Assembly (NCBI RefSeq): GCF_029338335.1
Contig: NZ_CP119796.1
DNA from: Halomontanus rarus
GTDB taxonomy: Archaea > Halobacteriota > Halobacteria > Halobacteriales > Natrialbaceae
DNA: 64,000 bases
Strand: one strand, 5' to 3'
A model generated the notes under the pieces. That model saw only the letters and a list, made by a program, of their open reading frames with translations, did no database searches and was not told where the DNA came from. Below are positions 25,953 to 34,832 of this stretch, in pieces. The stretch's first letter is position 1. Each line of letters begins with the position of its first letter. The translations under genes were made by a program, and so were the position numbers.

Positions 25953-28291
25953 CCGCTCGAGACGCCGGAGAAGCGGAGGACGATGCCGGCGAAACCGCCG
26001 GTCCGACCCGTCGCGAAGACGAGGCGCTGCTCACCGGCCGCGCCGAGTACACCGACGACCTGAGCGACCCGAACGCCGCCCACCTCGCGTTCGTCCGCAG
26101 CGAGTACGGCCACGCGGAGATCGGGGGGATCGATACGACCGCCGCAGCAGGGATCGAGGGCGTCCTCGGCGTCTACACGTGGGACGATATCGCGGTCTCC
26201 GAGAGCCCCGGCGTGCTCCCGACCTCGACCGGCTCGCTCGACTGCGAGGTGCCGGCTCACCCGGTGCTCGCCCGCGACCGCGTTCGCTATCAGGGCCAGC
26301 CGATCGCCGCCGTCGTCGCAGAGGATCGATACCGGGCTCGCGACGCCGTCGACGCAGTCAGCGTCGAGTACGACCCGCTCGAGGCGGTCGTCGACTCGGT
26401 CACGGCCACTGCGGAGGACGCGCCGACGCTCTTCGACGGCGCACCCGACAACGTCGCCGCGACGACCGACCAGGGCGACCGCGAGGCGACCGAGGAAGCC
26501 TTCGACGACCCGGAGAATGTCGTCGACGTCGAGCTGGAGAACAATCGGCTCATCTCCTCGGCGCTGGAGCCCCGGGCGGCGCTGGCCGAGTACGACGCCG
26601 CCGAGGACCGCTTTACCGTGACGATGACGAGCCAGTCCCCGCACGGTCACCGCCAGAAACTCGCGCACACGCTCGGGCTCTCCGAGCGCCAGATTCGGGT
26701 GATCTCCCCGAGCGTCGGCGGCGGCTTCGGGCACAAGGGCCACCACCACCCCGGCGAGGCGATGGCGACCTGGTGCGCCCGCGACCTCGAGCGCCCGGTG
26801 AAGTGGACCGCCACGCGTTCGGAGAACTACCTGGAGGGCGCCCACGGTCGAGACCATCGGACGACCGCCGAACTGGCGATCGACGACGACGGAACCATTC
26901 GCGGACTGCGCGTGGAAACCCACGCGAACGTCGGCGGCTACGGACTCGACGGCGGCGCGTCGATGCCCGGGTGGTACGGCGGCCTGCTCTCGAGTCAGTA
27001 CCGCATTCCGGCGATCCACTGCGAGACCCACGCGGTCTTTACGAACACGGCGCCGGTCCACTCCTACCGCGGGGCGGGCCGACCGGAGGCGATCTACGTC
27101 ACCGAGCGGCTCGTCGACGTCGCCGCGCGCGAGCTCGGGATCGACCCCGTCGAACTCCGGCGGCGAAACGTGATCGAACCCGACCAGTTCCCCTACGAGA
27201 CGCCCGTCGGCGCGAGCTACGACAGCGGCGACTACGAGCGCGGGCTCGAGGAAGCCCTCGAGCTGGCTGACTACGACGACCTCCGGGCGCGCGGTCGCGA
27301 GCGCGAGGACGGTCGGCTGCGCGGGGTCGGCGTCGCCTGCTACACCGAGTCGACCGGCGGCGGCTTCGAGAGCGGCGTCGTCCGCGTCCATCGCGACGGC
27401 GGCGTCACGGTCTCCGCGGGGACTCACTCCCACGGGCAGGGCCACGGTACGACCTACGCCAACCTCGTCGCGGACGTCCTCGAGATCCCGACCGACGACG
27501 TCGACGTGATGGAGGGCGACAGCGACAGCATCCCGACCGGCACGGGGACGTTCGGAAGTCGGAGCACCATCACCGGCGGCAGCGCGGTCGTCGAGAGCGC
27601 CGAGGCGGTGCTGGCGAAAGCCCGCCGGTTCGCCGCGGCTCGACTCGAGGTTGAGCCGGACGAGGTCGCGTACGCGGACGGCGAGTTCAGCGTGCGCGGG
27701 AGGTCCGGTGACGGCGACGACACCGCTGACACCGTCTCCTTCGCCGACGTCGCCGGGATGGCCTACGGCTGGGGCGTCCCCGATGACATGGACCCCGGCC
27801 TCGAGGAGACGACGTTCTACGAACCCGACGGGACGGCGTACACCTTCGGCACGCACCTCGCCGTCGTCGCGATCGACCCCGAGACCGGGGAACTGGAACT
27901 CGAGCGCTACGTCGCGGTCGACGACTGCGGCGAGCGACTCGAGCCGACGATCGTCGAGGGGCAGGTCCACGGCGGGGTCGCCCAGGGGATCGGACAGGCG
28001 GTCTCCGAGCGGGCGAGCTACGACGGCGACGGGACGCTCCTGACGAACTCGCTCGATTCCTACGCCGTCCCGCGGGCCTCGCACCTCCCGGAGATCGAGA
28101 TCGGGCAGACGGTGACGCCGAGTCCGCGGAACCCGCTGGGCGTGAAGGGGATCGGCGAGGCGGGGACCATCGCGGCGCCGCCGACGGTGGTCAACGCGGT
28201 CGTGGACGCGTTGGCGCATCTCGAGGTTCGGCACGTGGACATGCCGCTAACCGACGAGACGATCTGGCGGGCGATTCGGGACTCGCAGTAG
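25949..28291 (+). CDS. Molybdenum hydroxylase large subunit (form II CoxL-like)
   Basis: This is the molybdopterin-binding catalytic subunit, 780 residues. Seen motifs are TGRAEYTDDL (N-terminal domain), QPIAAVVAEDRYRARDA, SPSVGGGFGHKG (about 252-263), the active-site loop SYRGAGRPEA and the C-terminal GVKGIGEAGTIAAPP carrying the catalytic Glu. True form I CO dehydrogenases have AYRCSFR with a Cys for the Mo-Cu site; here Gly replaces it, so CO oxidation is unlikely. An aldehyde, purine or other N-heterocycle oxidation is more likely. The substrate is not known. The start is coupled to the 41-aa frame. Confidence 0.93.
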   Translation: MTARDAGEAEDDAGETAGPTRREDEALLTGRAEYTDDLSDPNAAHLAFVRSEYGHAEIGGIDTTAAAGIEGVLGVYTWDDIAVSESPGVLPTSTGSLDCEVPAHPVLARDRVRYQGQPIAAVVAEDRYRARDAVDAVSVEYDPLEAVVDSVTATAEDAPTLFDGAPDNVAATTDQGDREATEEAFDDPENVVDVELENNRLISSALEPRAALAEYDAAEDRFTVTMTSQSPHGHRQKLAHTLGLSERQIRVISPSVGGGFGHKGHHHPGEAMATWCARDLERPVKWTATRSENYLEGAHGRDHRTTAELAIDDDGTIRGLRVETHANVGGYGLDGGASMPGWYGGLLSSQYRIPAIHCETHAVFTNTAPVHSYRGAGRPEAIYVTERLVDVAARELGIDPVELRRRNVIEPDQFPYETPVGASYDSGDYERGLEEALELADYDDLRARGREREDGRLRGVGVACYTESTGGGFESGVVRVHRDGGVTVSAGTHSHGQGHGTTYANLVADVLEIPTDDVDVMEGDSDSIPTGTGTFGSRSTITGGSAVVESAEAVLAKARRFAAARLEVEPDEVAYADGEFSVRGRSGDGDDTADTVSFADVAGMAYGWGVPDDMDPGLEETTFYEPDGTAYTFGTHLAVVAIDPETGELELERYVAVDDCGERLEPTIVEGQVHGGVAQGIGQAVSERASYDGDGTLLTNSLDSYAVPRASHLPEIEIGQTVTPSPRNPLGVKGIGEAGTIAAPPTVVNAVVDALAHLEVRHVDMPLTDETIWRAIRDSQ

Positions 28292-28516
28292 CGTCCGTTC
28301 CCGTTTCAGTGCTCTGACCGGGACGGATTTCCACACTGGCTTCGTATACGCGGTCAAATGGATAGTACTCGAGAGAATCTCTGCCAACTGGTGCAGACCA
28401 ATTCGAACGGACCGACGATTCGGCGGAACCGAGACCCGAAACGAACGCGGACCGACCTTTCGGGCCCGTCGAAGGCCGACAGCGCCCTCACGCGCTCAGT
28501 TCGGTGTTGAATCGCG
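28292..28516. other. Non-coding spacer
   Basis: These 225 bp after the molybdenum hydroxylase operon hold no convincing reading frame or RNA gene. Together with 28622-28780 they flank the small membrane protein frame. Confidence 0.4.
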
Positions 28517-28621
28517 TTACGACCGTCCGATTAGTTCGTCGTAGAGACGGATACAACAGAAGACGAAACCGATGTTCATCGTGAGGATTACGAGCGAAAA
28601 TACGACTTCTGGAATACCCAT
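28517..28621 (-). CDS. Candidate 34-aa single-helix membrane protein
   Basis: The minus-strand frame starts MGIPEVVFSLVILTMNIGF and ends IRLYDELIGRS, 34 residues. About 20 central residues are hydrophobic, with a Cys-Cys pair at the end of the helix, then a charged tail. That is the layout of a small type-I-like or tail-inserted membrane protein, unlikely from a random GC-rich frame. A strongly AT-rich stretch (ATTATTATTTATTT on the minus strand, about 28640-28655) lies about 20-35 bases upstream and could be the TATA box. The gene is monocistronic. No family is recognised. Confidence 0.6.
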   Translation of the reverse strand: MGIPEVVFSLVILTMNIGFVFCCIRLYDELIGRS

Positions 28622-28780
28622 ATTCACACTCAGTTACAGAAATAAATAATAATTCGGAACTGTGCTCAATTTGGATCGGAGGGAGACCCTATACTGGGAG
28701 ACCACGCTTCGATATGCGGCGATATCGAGTAACCGCAACGAACTCCAGTTCCCGATTCCACGTACCGGCCACACTCGAGT

Positions 28781-31483
28781 TCACGAGTAAAACAGCGTCG
28801 GCCGTCGCTCTCTCTCGGAATCCGCCGTATCAGCGGCCTCGAGCGAGTTACCCTCCCCCAGCAACCGATCGAAGATGTCCACGGCCGCGCCGCGGTGCAG
28901 GGGCACGTTGTCGTTGCCACACTGCTCGTCCATCACGCAGGCCGGACAGCCGTCGATCCGGCCGCAGTCGCAGTCGGCGACGTGCTCGCGCGCCCGCCTC
29001 GCGAGCGCCTCGAACTCGTCGTAGATTGCCCACGAGAAGCCGAGGCCGCCCTCGATGCCGTCGTAGACGAACCAGCCGCTGGCGGGCTCGCGCTCGAGGG
29101 CGTTCGACAACTGGCGGACGGTGGCGCGGGCGGCTTCGATGCTGCGGGGGGCGCGGTCGCCGCCGGGAGTCTCGGCAGCCGACGGCGCGTCCATCGCGAG
29201 GTGCGAATCGATCGTCAGGGTCGAGAGCCCGCCGAGGTCGCGCTTGTCGAGGGTGAGTTCGAGCGGCGCGACGCCGATCATCGCGTGCTCGGCCGCGTGG
29301 AGCCCGCCCACGTAGCCGATGTGGGGTATCGGTCCGAGGCCGGCCTCCGACTCGAGTTCGGGGACGCTGTACTCGCGGTACTCCTCGACGAGGTGGCGTT
29401 CGACGTCCTGTGGAACCTCGAGCCAACACAGCTGCGTCTCCATCTGCAACGGCGGGTTGTCAGTGGGGATCGCCTGATCTTTCGGCTTTCCGCCGTGGAC
29501 GGCAACCTTGTCGTAGGTACCGTGGTAGACGAGGACCGTTCCCGTGCCGTAGTGGAGGTCGAAGCCGGTGTCGTTGATCTCCCGCGACTCTTCACTCTCG
29601 GCGTCGAGGATCGTCACCTCGCTTCGGGTCTGGGTGTAGTAGTCGACGTTCGTCGGTCGGACCGCGACGTACGGCTGGGGCGCGTCGTGGTCGACCTCGC
29701 AGACCTCGTACTGCTGGCCCGCGTGCAACCGCACTGCGCCCTCGTGGAAGTCCCGAAAGACGCGTTCTCTCGCGAGCGGCTCCATCTCCGGGTCGTACCG
29801 ATCGTCGACGCCCTCCGCGAGGCGCACCTCGTACTCCTGACCTGCCGTCGCGTACAGTGAGATCGAGGACTGCGGCCGCGGTGGCCCCGTGTAGGAGACG
29901 CCGGTCTCGAGGCGGCCGCGCACCTGTCCTGCTCGGCGCCACATCTCGAGGGCTCCCTCGAGGCGCTCGCACTCGGCGAACTCGCCGACGTCGCGCTCGT
30001 CGAGTGCGAGTTCGTCCGCGGCGCAGCGGACGTGCTGGGCGAACACGGCGTCGTTGTCCACGTCGACGACCGCGTCCTCGACGTCGGTCTCGAGGAGGAA
30101 CTCCGGGTGGGAGACGACGTACTGATCTAACGTGCGGTGCTCGGCGACGAGCACCGAGAGCGCCCGCCGCTCGCCGCGGCCCGCGCGGCCGATCTGCTGC
30201 CAGAACGACTGGCGCTGGCCGGGGTACCCCATCTGGACGGTGGCGTCCATCGCGCCGACGTTGATCCCGAGCTCGAGGGCGTTCGTCGAGGCGACCCCGT
30301 CGAGCAGCCCGTTTTTGAGCTGGTGTTCGGTGCCGTGGCGCTTCTTTCGGGAGTGGCCGGCGTGGTAGGGCTCGAGGGCGGTCCCTCGGTCGGGGGTGAC
30401 GTAGTAGCGGTCCCGTCGCCGCCGGTGTTCGCCCGCGCGCTCGATCGACAGCTCCGCGAGCTTCCGGGAGGGGGTGAACAGCAGCGTCTGGGCGTCGTGG
30501 TAGGTGAGGTGGGAGAACACCTGCGGCGCTTCGATCGTCGCCGGGAGGCGTTCCGGCGGTTCGTCGTCGCTGGCTCCGCCGGCGGAGGCTGAAGCGGCGG
30601 TGGCGTCGTCCGAGATCGCGTCCACCCCGTTCGCCTCCTCGCCCGTCCGCATCGGCGGATTCCAGAGCACGAGATCCCGGGGCCCCTGCGGCGAGCCGTC
30701 CTCGTCCACGACGGTTATCGGTTCGTCGATCAACGCGCTCGAGTGCGCGCCGGGATTCCCGATCGTCGCGCTCGTGAGGACGAACTGGGGGTCGCTCCCG
30801 TAGTACGCGAGGACTCGCTTCAGGCGGCGGACGATCCAGGCGACGTGCATGCCGTGGACGCCGGTGTAGGTGTGGGACTCGTCGATCACGAGAAGGTCGC
30901 AGGCCGCGAAGAAGCGCGCCCAGCGGTCGTGGTCGTGGAGGTAGGTGTTGACGCCCGCGAAGTTCGAGATGACGACGTCGGCTTCCTCGCGGATCCGCTT
31001 GCGGGGTTCGCCGCGTTCGGTGTCGCCGTCGTACACCGCAACGTCGATCTCGAGCCCGAGATCGTCGAACAGATCGTTCAGTTCTCGCTCCTGATCGCGC
31101 GAGAGCGCTTTGGTCGGGTAGCAGACGTAAGCCGTCGACTCCTCCCCCCTGCGCCGTGCGGCGAGGTAGTTGCGGGCGATCTGGAGGGCGTACACCAGCG
31201 TCTTCCCGGAGGCGGTGCTCGTCGCGACGCAGACGTTCTCGTCGTCCGCGAGGGCCTCGAGCGCCATGGCCTGATGGGAGTAGAGGTCGTGGTCTAACGG
31301 TCCCGCGAGGTCGGGATGGAGGACGGTTTCGCCGGGGACCGTCTCGGCCGGATGACCCGGGAGGTCGACGAGCGAGACGTCGGCTTCCTCGCGGTAGCTC
31401 GGGTAGGTGTCGACGAGTTCCTCGCCGGTGACCGGGATGTCGGTGGCGTTCGCGTTTGCGTCCGTATCCGTGTGCTGGTTCAT
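28781..31483 (-). CDS. DEAD/DEAH-box helicase with C-terminal DUF1998 domain (MrfA/YprA-like)
   Basis: The 900-residue protein is a superfamily 2 helicase. Walker A is ATSTASGKT (87-95), motif II is VIDESHTYTG, motif III is LTSATIGNP, and the second RecA domain carries GINVGAMDATVQMGYPGQRQSFWQQIGRAGR. The C-terminal region has the four-Cys group CDCGRIDGCPACVMDEQCGN, typical of DUF1998 helicases such as Bacillus MrfA (YprA) and yeast Hrq1. The exonuclease-like gene just upstream in the same operon supports a DNA-repair role, as in the bacterial MrfA-MrfB pair. Confidence 0.9.
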   Translation of the reverse strand: MNQHTDTDANANATDIPVTGEELVDTYPSYREEADVSLVDLPGHPAETVPGETVLHPDLAGPLDHDLYSHQAMALEALADDENVCVATSTASGKTLVYALQIARNYLAARRRGEESTAYVCYPTKALSRDQERELNDLFDDLGLEIDVAVYDGDTERGEPRKRIREEADVVISNFAGVNTYLHDHDRWARFFAACDLLVIDESHTYTGVHGMHVAWIVRRLKRVLAYYGSDPQFVLTSATIGNPGAHSSALIDEPITVVDEDGSPQGPRDLVLWNPPMRTGEEANGVDAISDDATAASASAGGASDDEPPERLPATIEAPQVFSHLTYHDAQTLLFTPSRKLAELSIERAGEHRRRRDRYYVTPDRGTALEPYHAGHSRKKRHGTEHQLKNGLLDGVASTNALELGINVGAMDATVQMGYPGQRQSFWQQIGRAGRGERRALSVLVAEHRTLDQYVVSHPEFLLETDVEDAVVDVDNDAVFAQHVRCAADELALDERDVGEFAECERLEGALEMWRRAGQVRGRLETGVSYTGPPRPQSSISLYATAGQEYEVRLAEGVDDRYDPEMEPLARERVFRDFHEGAVRLHAGQQYEVCEVDHDAPQPYVAVRPTNVDYYTQTRSEVTILDAESEESREINDTGFDLHYGTGTVLVYHGTYDKVAVHGGKPKDQAIPTDNPPLQMETQLCWLEVPQDVERHLVEEYREYSVPELESEAGLGPIPHIGYVGGLHAAEHAMIGVAPLELTLDKRDLGGLSTLTIDSHLAMDAPSAAETPGGDRAPRSIEAARATVRQLSNALEREPASGWFVYDGIEGGLGFSWAIYDEFEALARRAREHVADCDCGRIDGCPACVMDEQCGNDNVPLHRGAAVDIFDRLLGEGNSLEAADTADSERERRPTLFYS

Positions 31484-31501
31484 GTCTCGTATTCGTCCTC
31501 C

Positions 31502-33109
31502 TCAGAAACTGTCTAACCCGACCTGTTCGCTCTCACTCGAGGTCCGCGTTCGATCCGTTTCGTCGCGGTCGCCGGAGCCGGTTCTCGAGGTCGAGGCCGA
31601 TCCCGACCTCGACCCGGAGCCAGAGCCGGAAACCCGCGGCGCCTCCCGCACCCGCTCGTAGACGTGCCACAGCGCCCGGCAGTCGTCCTCGCAGTAGGCC
31701 TCGTGGCGGTCCCACTCGAGTCCCGCGCCGGTTCGCATGAATCGCTGGTAGGCCGCGGCGGTCGCCGCGCCGTCGAGTCCCGTCTCGCTCCCCTCGTAGC
31801 CGAGCGCGCTCGAGACGTCCTCGAGTTTGTTCGTCCGGCCCGGGAGGAGCGCGTTGCCGTCGGTGGCCCACCCGTAGAGGTCGAACTTCGGAATCGCCTC
31901 CCACTCGGCCGCGTAGTGGGGGGCGTGGCGATTGACGAACGCGCCCAGATGTCGATAGTCGAAGCGCCAACCGTTCCAGGTACACAGCGCCCGGTCGGGA
32001 TGCGTTCCGAGCAGCCAGTCGCAGAATGACTCGAGGACTGGACCCGGATCGGACGGGTCGGTGCGTTCGACGAACGCGCAGTAGCTGTCGTCGATCGGAT
32101 CGTAGACGCCGACCTGCCAGACGATCGTCGGCGAGAGTCCGTCGGTCTCGATGTCGAGACACAGCGGCGGCCGGTGGGACTCGCCCGGAAGCGACTCGTC
32201 GGTGAGCCGTCGCGGCTCGCCGGTCTCGAGCACCTCCGCGTGGGCGTGCATCCGCTTGGCGCCGGTGGGACCGACGTTCGGGAGGTCGCATAGTTGCGCG
32301 ACGGGCGTCTCGAGGAGCTCCGATCGTGTCGTAATACTCTGCTTCTCGAGTCGCTCGGCCGTCTTCGGTCCGACGCCGATGACGGCTTCGAGTCCGAACG
32401 CGTCGGCGTCGAGGGTCTCGACGTCGATGGCGAGGTCGTCGGAGGTGGCGGACAGGTCGTCGGCCGCACAATCCCTCGAGATGGCCAGACTCGAGATCGA
32501 TCGAGCGGGGCCGTAGCCGTCGACGGAGCCGAGGCCGTGGACGCGGATTGCGACGGCGTCGGCGCCGACGGGAGCCGGTTGCGGAGAGCCAACGCCGAGA
32601 CACGTCCCGCTCGAGCACTCGAGGTACCACGTCCGGTCGTAGGTTGCGGGGAGGCCGCCGGTGAGGACGGTCAGGCGTTTCTGGTCTGCGTCCGCGGCGA
32701 GCGCCGCCAGTTCCGACGCGTACTCGAGGGTCGTCTCGAGGGCGGTGGGTCGAACGATCGTGGTGACGTCGTCGCAGACCAGCGCGGCGGGTGTGCCGTC
32801 TTCGCGCCCGCGCGCCGTCGCGAGAGTTTCGCCCGCCTCTTCGAGCACCGCGCCTCGCTGGACGGTGACGACGGAGAGCGTTCCGAGGTCGTGGCGCTGA
32901 ACCGGGCCCGAATCGCCCAGGGGCGGGTGGACGACCGGCGGGTCGAACACTTGACGCGCTCGAGCCGCGGCTTTCGGTTCTCTGTCCGGGCCGATCACCC
33001 ACACGCCGTCGGGATCGAAGTAGTCGCGGACGTCCTCGAGGGCGGGAATCGATCGCTCGGCGACGACTGGCGGGAGGGCGAGCAGGTTCGAGCCGTCGCC
33101 GTTACTCAT
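31502..33109 (-). CDS. HhH and RNase H-fold exonuclease-like protein (MrfB/YprB-like)
   Basis: The 535-residue protein has three parts. An N-terminal region of about 190 residues is unassigned. A helix-hairpin-helix pair follows (IGVGPKTAERLEKQSIT and LCDLPNVGPTGAKRMHAHA). The C-terminal domain is a DEDD-type exonuclease of the RNase_H_2 type: PLCLDIETDG, TWNGWRFDYRHLGAFV and the closing acidic YCEDDCRALWHVYE. The last 35 residues are a Ser/Gly/Arg low-complexity tail. It is first in a two-gene operon with the DUF1998 helicase, 18 bp apart. In Bacillus the corresponding YprB/MrfB acts with MrfA in mitomycin repair; equivalence here is inference. Confidence 0.82.
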   Translation of the reverse strand: MSNGDGSNLLALPPVVAERSIPALEDVRDYFDPDGVWVIGPDREPKAAARARQVFDPPVVHPPLGDSGPVQRHDLGTLSVVTVQRGAVLEEAGETLATARGREDGTPAALVCDDVTTIVRPTALETTLEYASELAALAADADQKRLTVLTGGLPATYDRTWYLECSSGTCLGVGSPQPAPVGADAVAIRVHGLGSVDGYGPARSISSLAISRDCAADDLSATSDDLAIDVETLDADAFGLEAVIGVGPKTAERLEKQSITTRSELLETPVAQLCDLPNVGPTGAKRMHAHAEVLETGEPRRLTDESLPGESHRPPLCLDIETDGLSPTIVWQVGVYDPIDDSYCAFVERTDPSDPGPVLESFCDWLLGTHPDRALCTWNGWRFDYRHLGAFVNRHAPHYAAEWEAIPKFDLYGWATDGNALLPGRTNKLEDVSSALGYEGSETGLDGAATAAAYQRFMRTGAGLEWDRHEAYCEDDCRALWHVYERVREAPRVSGSGSGSRSGSASTSRTGSGDRDETDRTRTSSESEQVGLDSF

Positions 33110-33219
33110 CGCACGAGGTGAGGTGAGGAAGTGCCAAGAGGATTCCGACACCGGAGCGAAAGTAGTCGAGGTGAGTTACTGGCGAGACACCGACTCGTCG
33201 GGTTGAAGAATCAGAAGGG

Positions 33220-33227
33220 TTTATCAA
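33220..33227 (+). promoter_or_regulatory. TATA-like box of thyA
   Basis: TTTATCAA lies 24-31 bases before the thyA ATG, which suggests a leaderless thyA-dhfr transcript. Confidence 0.6.
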
Positions 33228-33250
33228 TTGCTCACCGAAGACAGACGGTA

Positions 33251-34267
33251 ATGCGACAGTATCTGGATCTCGTCGACGCCATTCTTACGGAGGGCGTGTA
33301 CAAGCCCAACCGGACCGGCGTCGACACGATTTCGTCGTTCAGCCAGCACTACGAGGTCGACCTCGAGCGAGGGTACCCGCTCTTGACCACCAAGGCGATG
33401 GACGGCTACCGGTGGAACTCCATGATCCACGAACTCTGCTGGTACCTCTCGGGCGAGGAGCACATCCGAACGCTCCGCGAGGAGACCAAGATCTGGAACG
33501 CGTGGGCCGACGACGAGGGCCACCTCGACACCGCCTACGGCCGCTTCTGGCGTCGATATCCGGTTCCCGACGAGGAGAGTCGACTCGAGGGCGAGTCCTG
33601 GCCCGACGAGGCCCACCGCTGGGTGACCGAGGAGGAAGACGGCCGGCTGACCTTCGACCAGCTGCAGTACGTGATCGACACGCTCTCGGACTCGCCGAAC
33701 TCGCGACGACTCGTGGTCAACGCCTGGCACCCCGCGAACGCCGCCGTTTCGACGCTCCCGCCGTGTCACTACTCGTTCGTCTTCAACGTGCAGGGCGACC
33801 GTCTCAACTGCCACCTCACGCAGCGCTCGGGCGACGTCGCTCTGGGCATCCCGTTCAACGTCGCCGCGTACGCCCTCCTGACGAAGGTAATCGCCCAGCA
33901 GACCGGCTTCGAACCCGGAACCTTCGCCCACACCGTCGTCGACGCCCACGCCTACTGCGGCACCGGCGAGCGCGGCGAGTGGTACGCCGAGAACCTCGAG
34001 GAACTCCAGTCCCGACTCGCCGACGTCGACGAGCCCGAGGACTACCTCGCGGTCCGCGAGTGGCTCGAGTCCGAAGCGCCGCCCGAAGCGGAGGGCGACG
34101 AACGGAAAGATCACGTGCCGAACCTGCTCGAACAGTGCTCGAGAGAGCCCCTCGAGCGGCCGACCCTCGAGGTGGCCGACGTCTCGATCGACGAACTGAC
34201 CCACGAGGACGTCGAACTGCGCGAGTACGAGTCCCACGAGGGACTGCGGTTCTCGGTGGCCGAGTGA
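33251..34267 (+). CDS. thyA: Thymidylate synthase
   Basis: ThyA methylates dUMP to dTMP and converts methylene-tetrahydrofolate to dihydrofolate. The 338-residue protein has PNRTGVDTISSF (phosphate-binding Arg), WNSMIHELCWYLSGEE, the catalytic Cys172 in LPPCHYSFVFNV, CHLTQRSGDVALGIPFNVA and DAHAYCG. It is longer than E. coli ThyA (264); two acidic insertions near 106-133 and 270-295 account for much of this. The next gene recycles the dihydrofolate product. Its stop overlaps that GTG start. Confidence 0.96.
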   Translation: MRQYLDLVDAILTEGVYKPNRTGVDTISSFSQHYEVDLERGYPLLTTKAMDGYRWNSMIHELCWYLSGEEHIRTLREETKIWNAWADDEGHLDTAYGRFWRRYPVPDEESRLEGESWPDEAHRWVTEEEDGRLTFDQLQYVIDTLSDSPNSRRLVVNAWHPANAAVSTLPPCHYSFVFNVQGDRLNCHLTQRSGDVALGIPFNVAAYALLTKVIAQQTGFEPGTFAHTVVDAHAYCGTGERGEWYAENLEELQSRLADVDEPEDYLAVREWLESEAPPEAEGDERKDHVPNLLEQCSREPLERPTLEVADVSIDELTHEDVELREYESHEGLRFSVAE

Positions 34268-34788
34268 CCGTGACGCCCGAACTCGTCGCCATCGCCGCCG
34301 TCGCGGAGAACGGCGTCATCGGCAAAGACGGCGACATGCCGTGGCACATCCCCGAGGACATGGCCCACTTGAAAGCGGAGACGACCGGCCACCCGATAAT
34401 CATGGGTCGGGTCACCTACGAGAGCATCCTCGCGGGACTCGGGGAGCCCCTCCCCGGCCGGACGTCGATCGTCCTCACGTCGCGTGACCTCGAGACGCCG
34501 GAGAACGTCGTGATCGCGACCGATCTCGAGGAGGCACTGACCGAGGCGGCCACCGCCGCTCGAGAGCGCCACGACACCGATCGGATCTTCGTCGCCGGCG
34601 GGGCGACCGTCTACGAGCAACTCCTGCCGGAGACGGACCGGCTGATCATCACGGAGGTTCACGACGACCCCGACGGGGATACGTACTTCCCGGCGATCGA
34701 TCCCGAGCGGTGGCGCGAGACGTCTCGAGAGGACCACGAGGACGACGGCGGGGGATTCTCGTTCGTCGAGTACGTTCGTCGCGAGTGA
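34264..34788 (+). CDS. folA: Dihydrofolate reductase
   Basis: DHFR reduces dihydrofolate made by ThyA. The 174-residue protein begins VTPELVAIAAVAENGVIGKDGDMPWHIPEDMAHLK and carries GHPIIMGRVTYESI and IFVAGGATVYEQLLP, all DHFR hallmarks, with the substrate-binding acidic residue in the DMAHLK helix region. The start is GTG 34264, overlapping the thyA TGA as GTGA; a second GTG at 34270 is possible. In Haloferax the corresponding gene is hdrB and is also next to the thymidylate synthase gene. Confidence 0.93.
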   Translation: MTVTPELVAIAAVAENGVIGKDGDMPWHIPEDMAHLKAETTGHPIIMGRVTYESILAGLGEPLPGRTSIVLTSRDLETPENVVIATDLEEALTEAATAARERHDTDRIFVAGGATVYEQLLPETDRLIITEVHDDPDGDTYFPAIDPERWRETSREDHEDDGGGFSFVEYVRRE

Positions 34789-34832
34789 GCCCAGCGCGGA
34801 TTCGAAACGGAGCACCATCGAGTGAACCGCGA

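Noticed and set aside
25676..28234. Minus-strand frame of 852 codons inside the Mo hydroxylase large subunit gene
   Set aside because: Antisense shadow of a gene with clear motifs in the plus frame.
25949..28291. Carbon-monoxide dehydrogenase (form I) call for the large subunit
   Set aside because: The active-site loop is SYRGAGR and lacks the Cys that form I enzymes need for the Mo-Cu centre.
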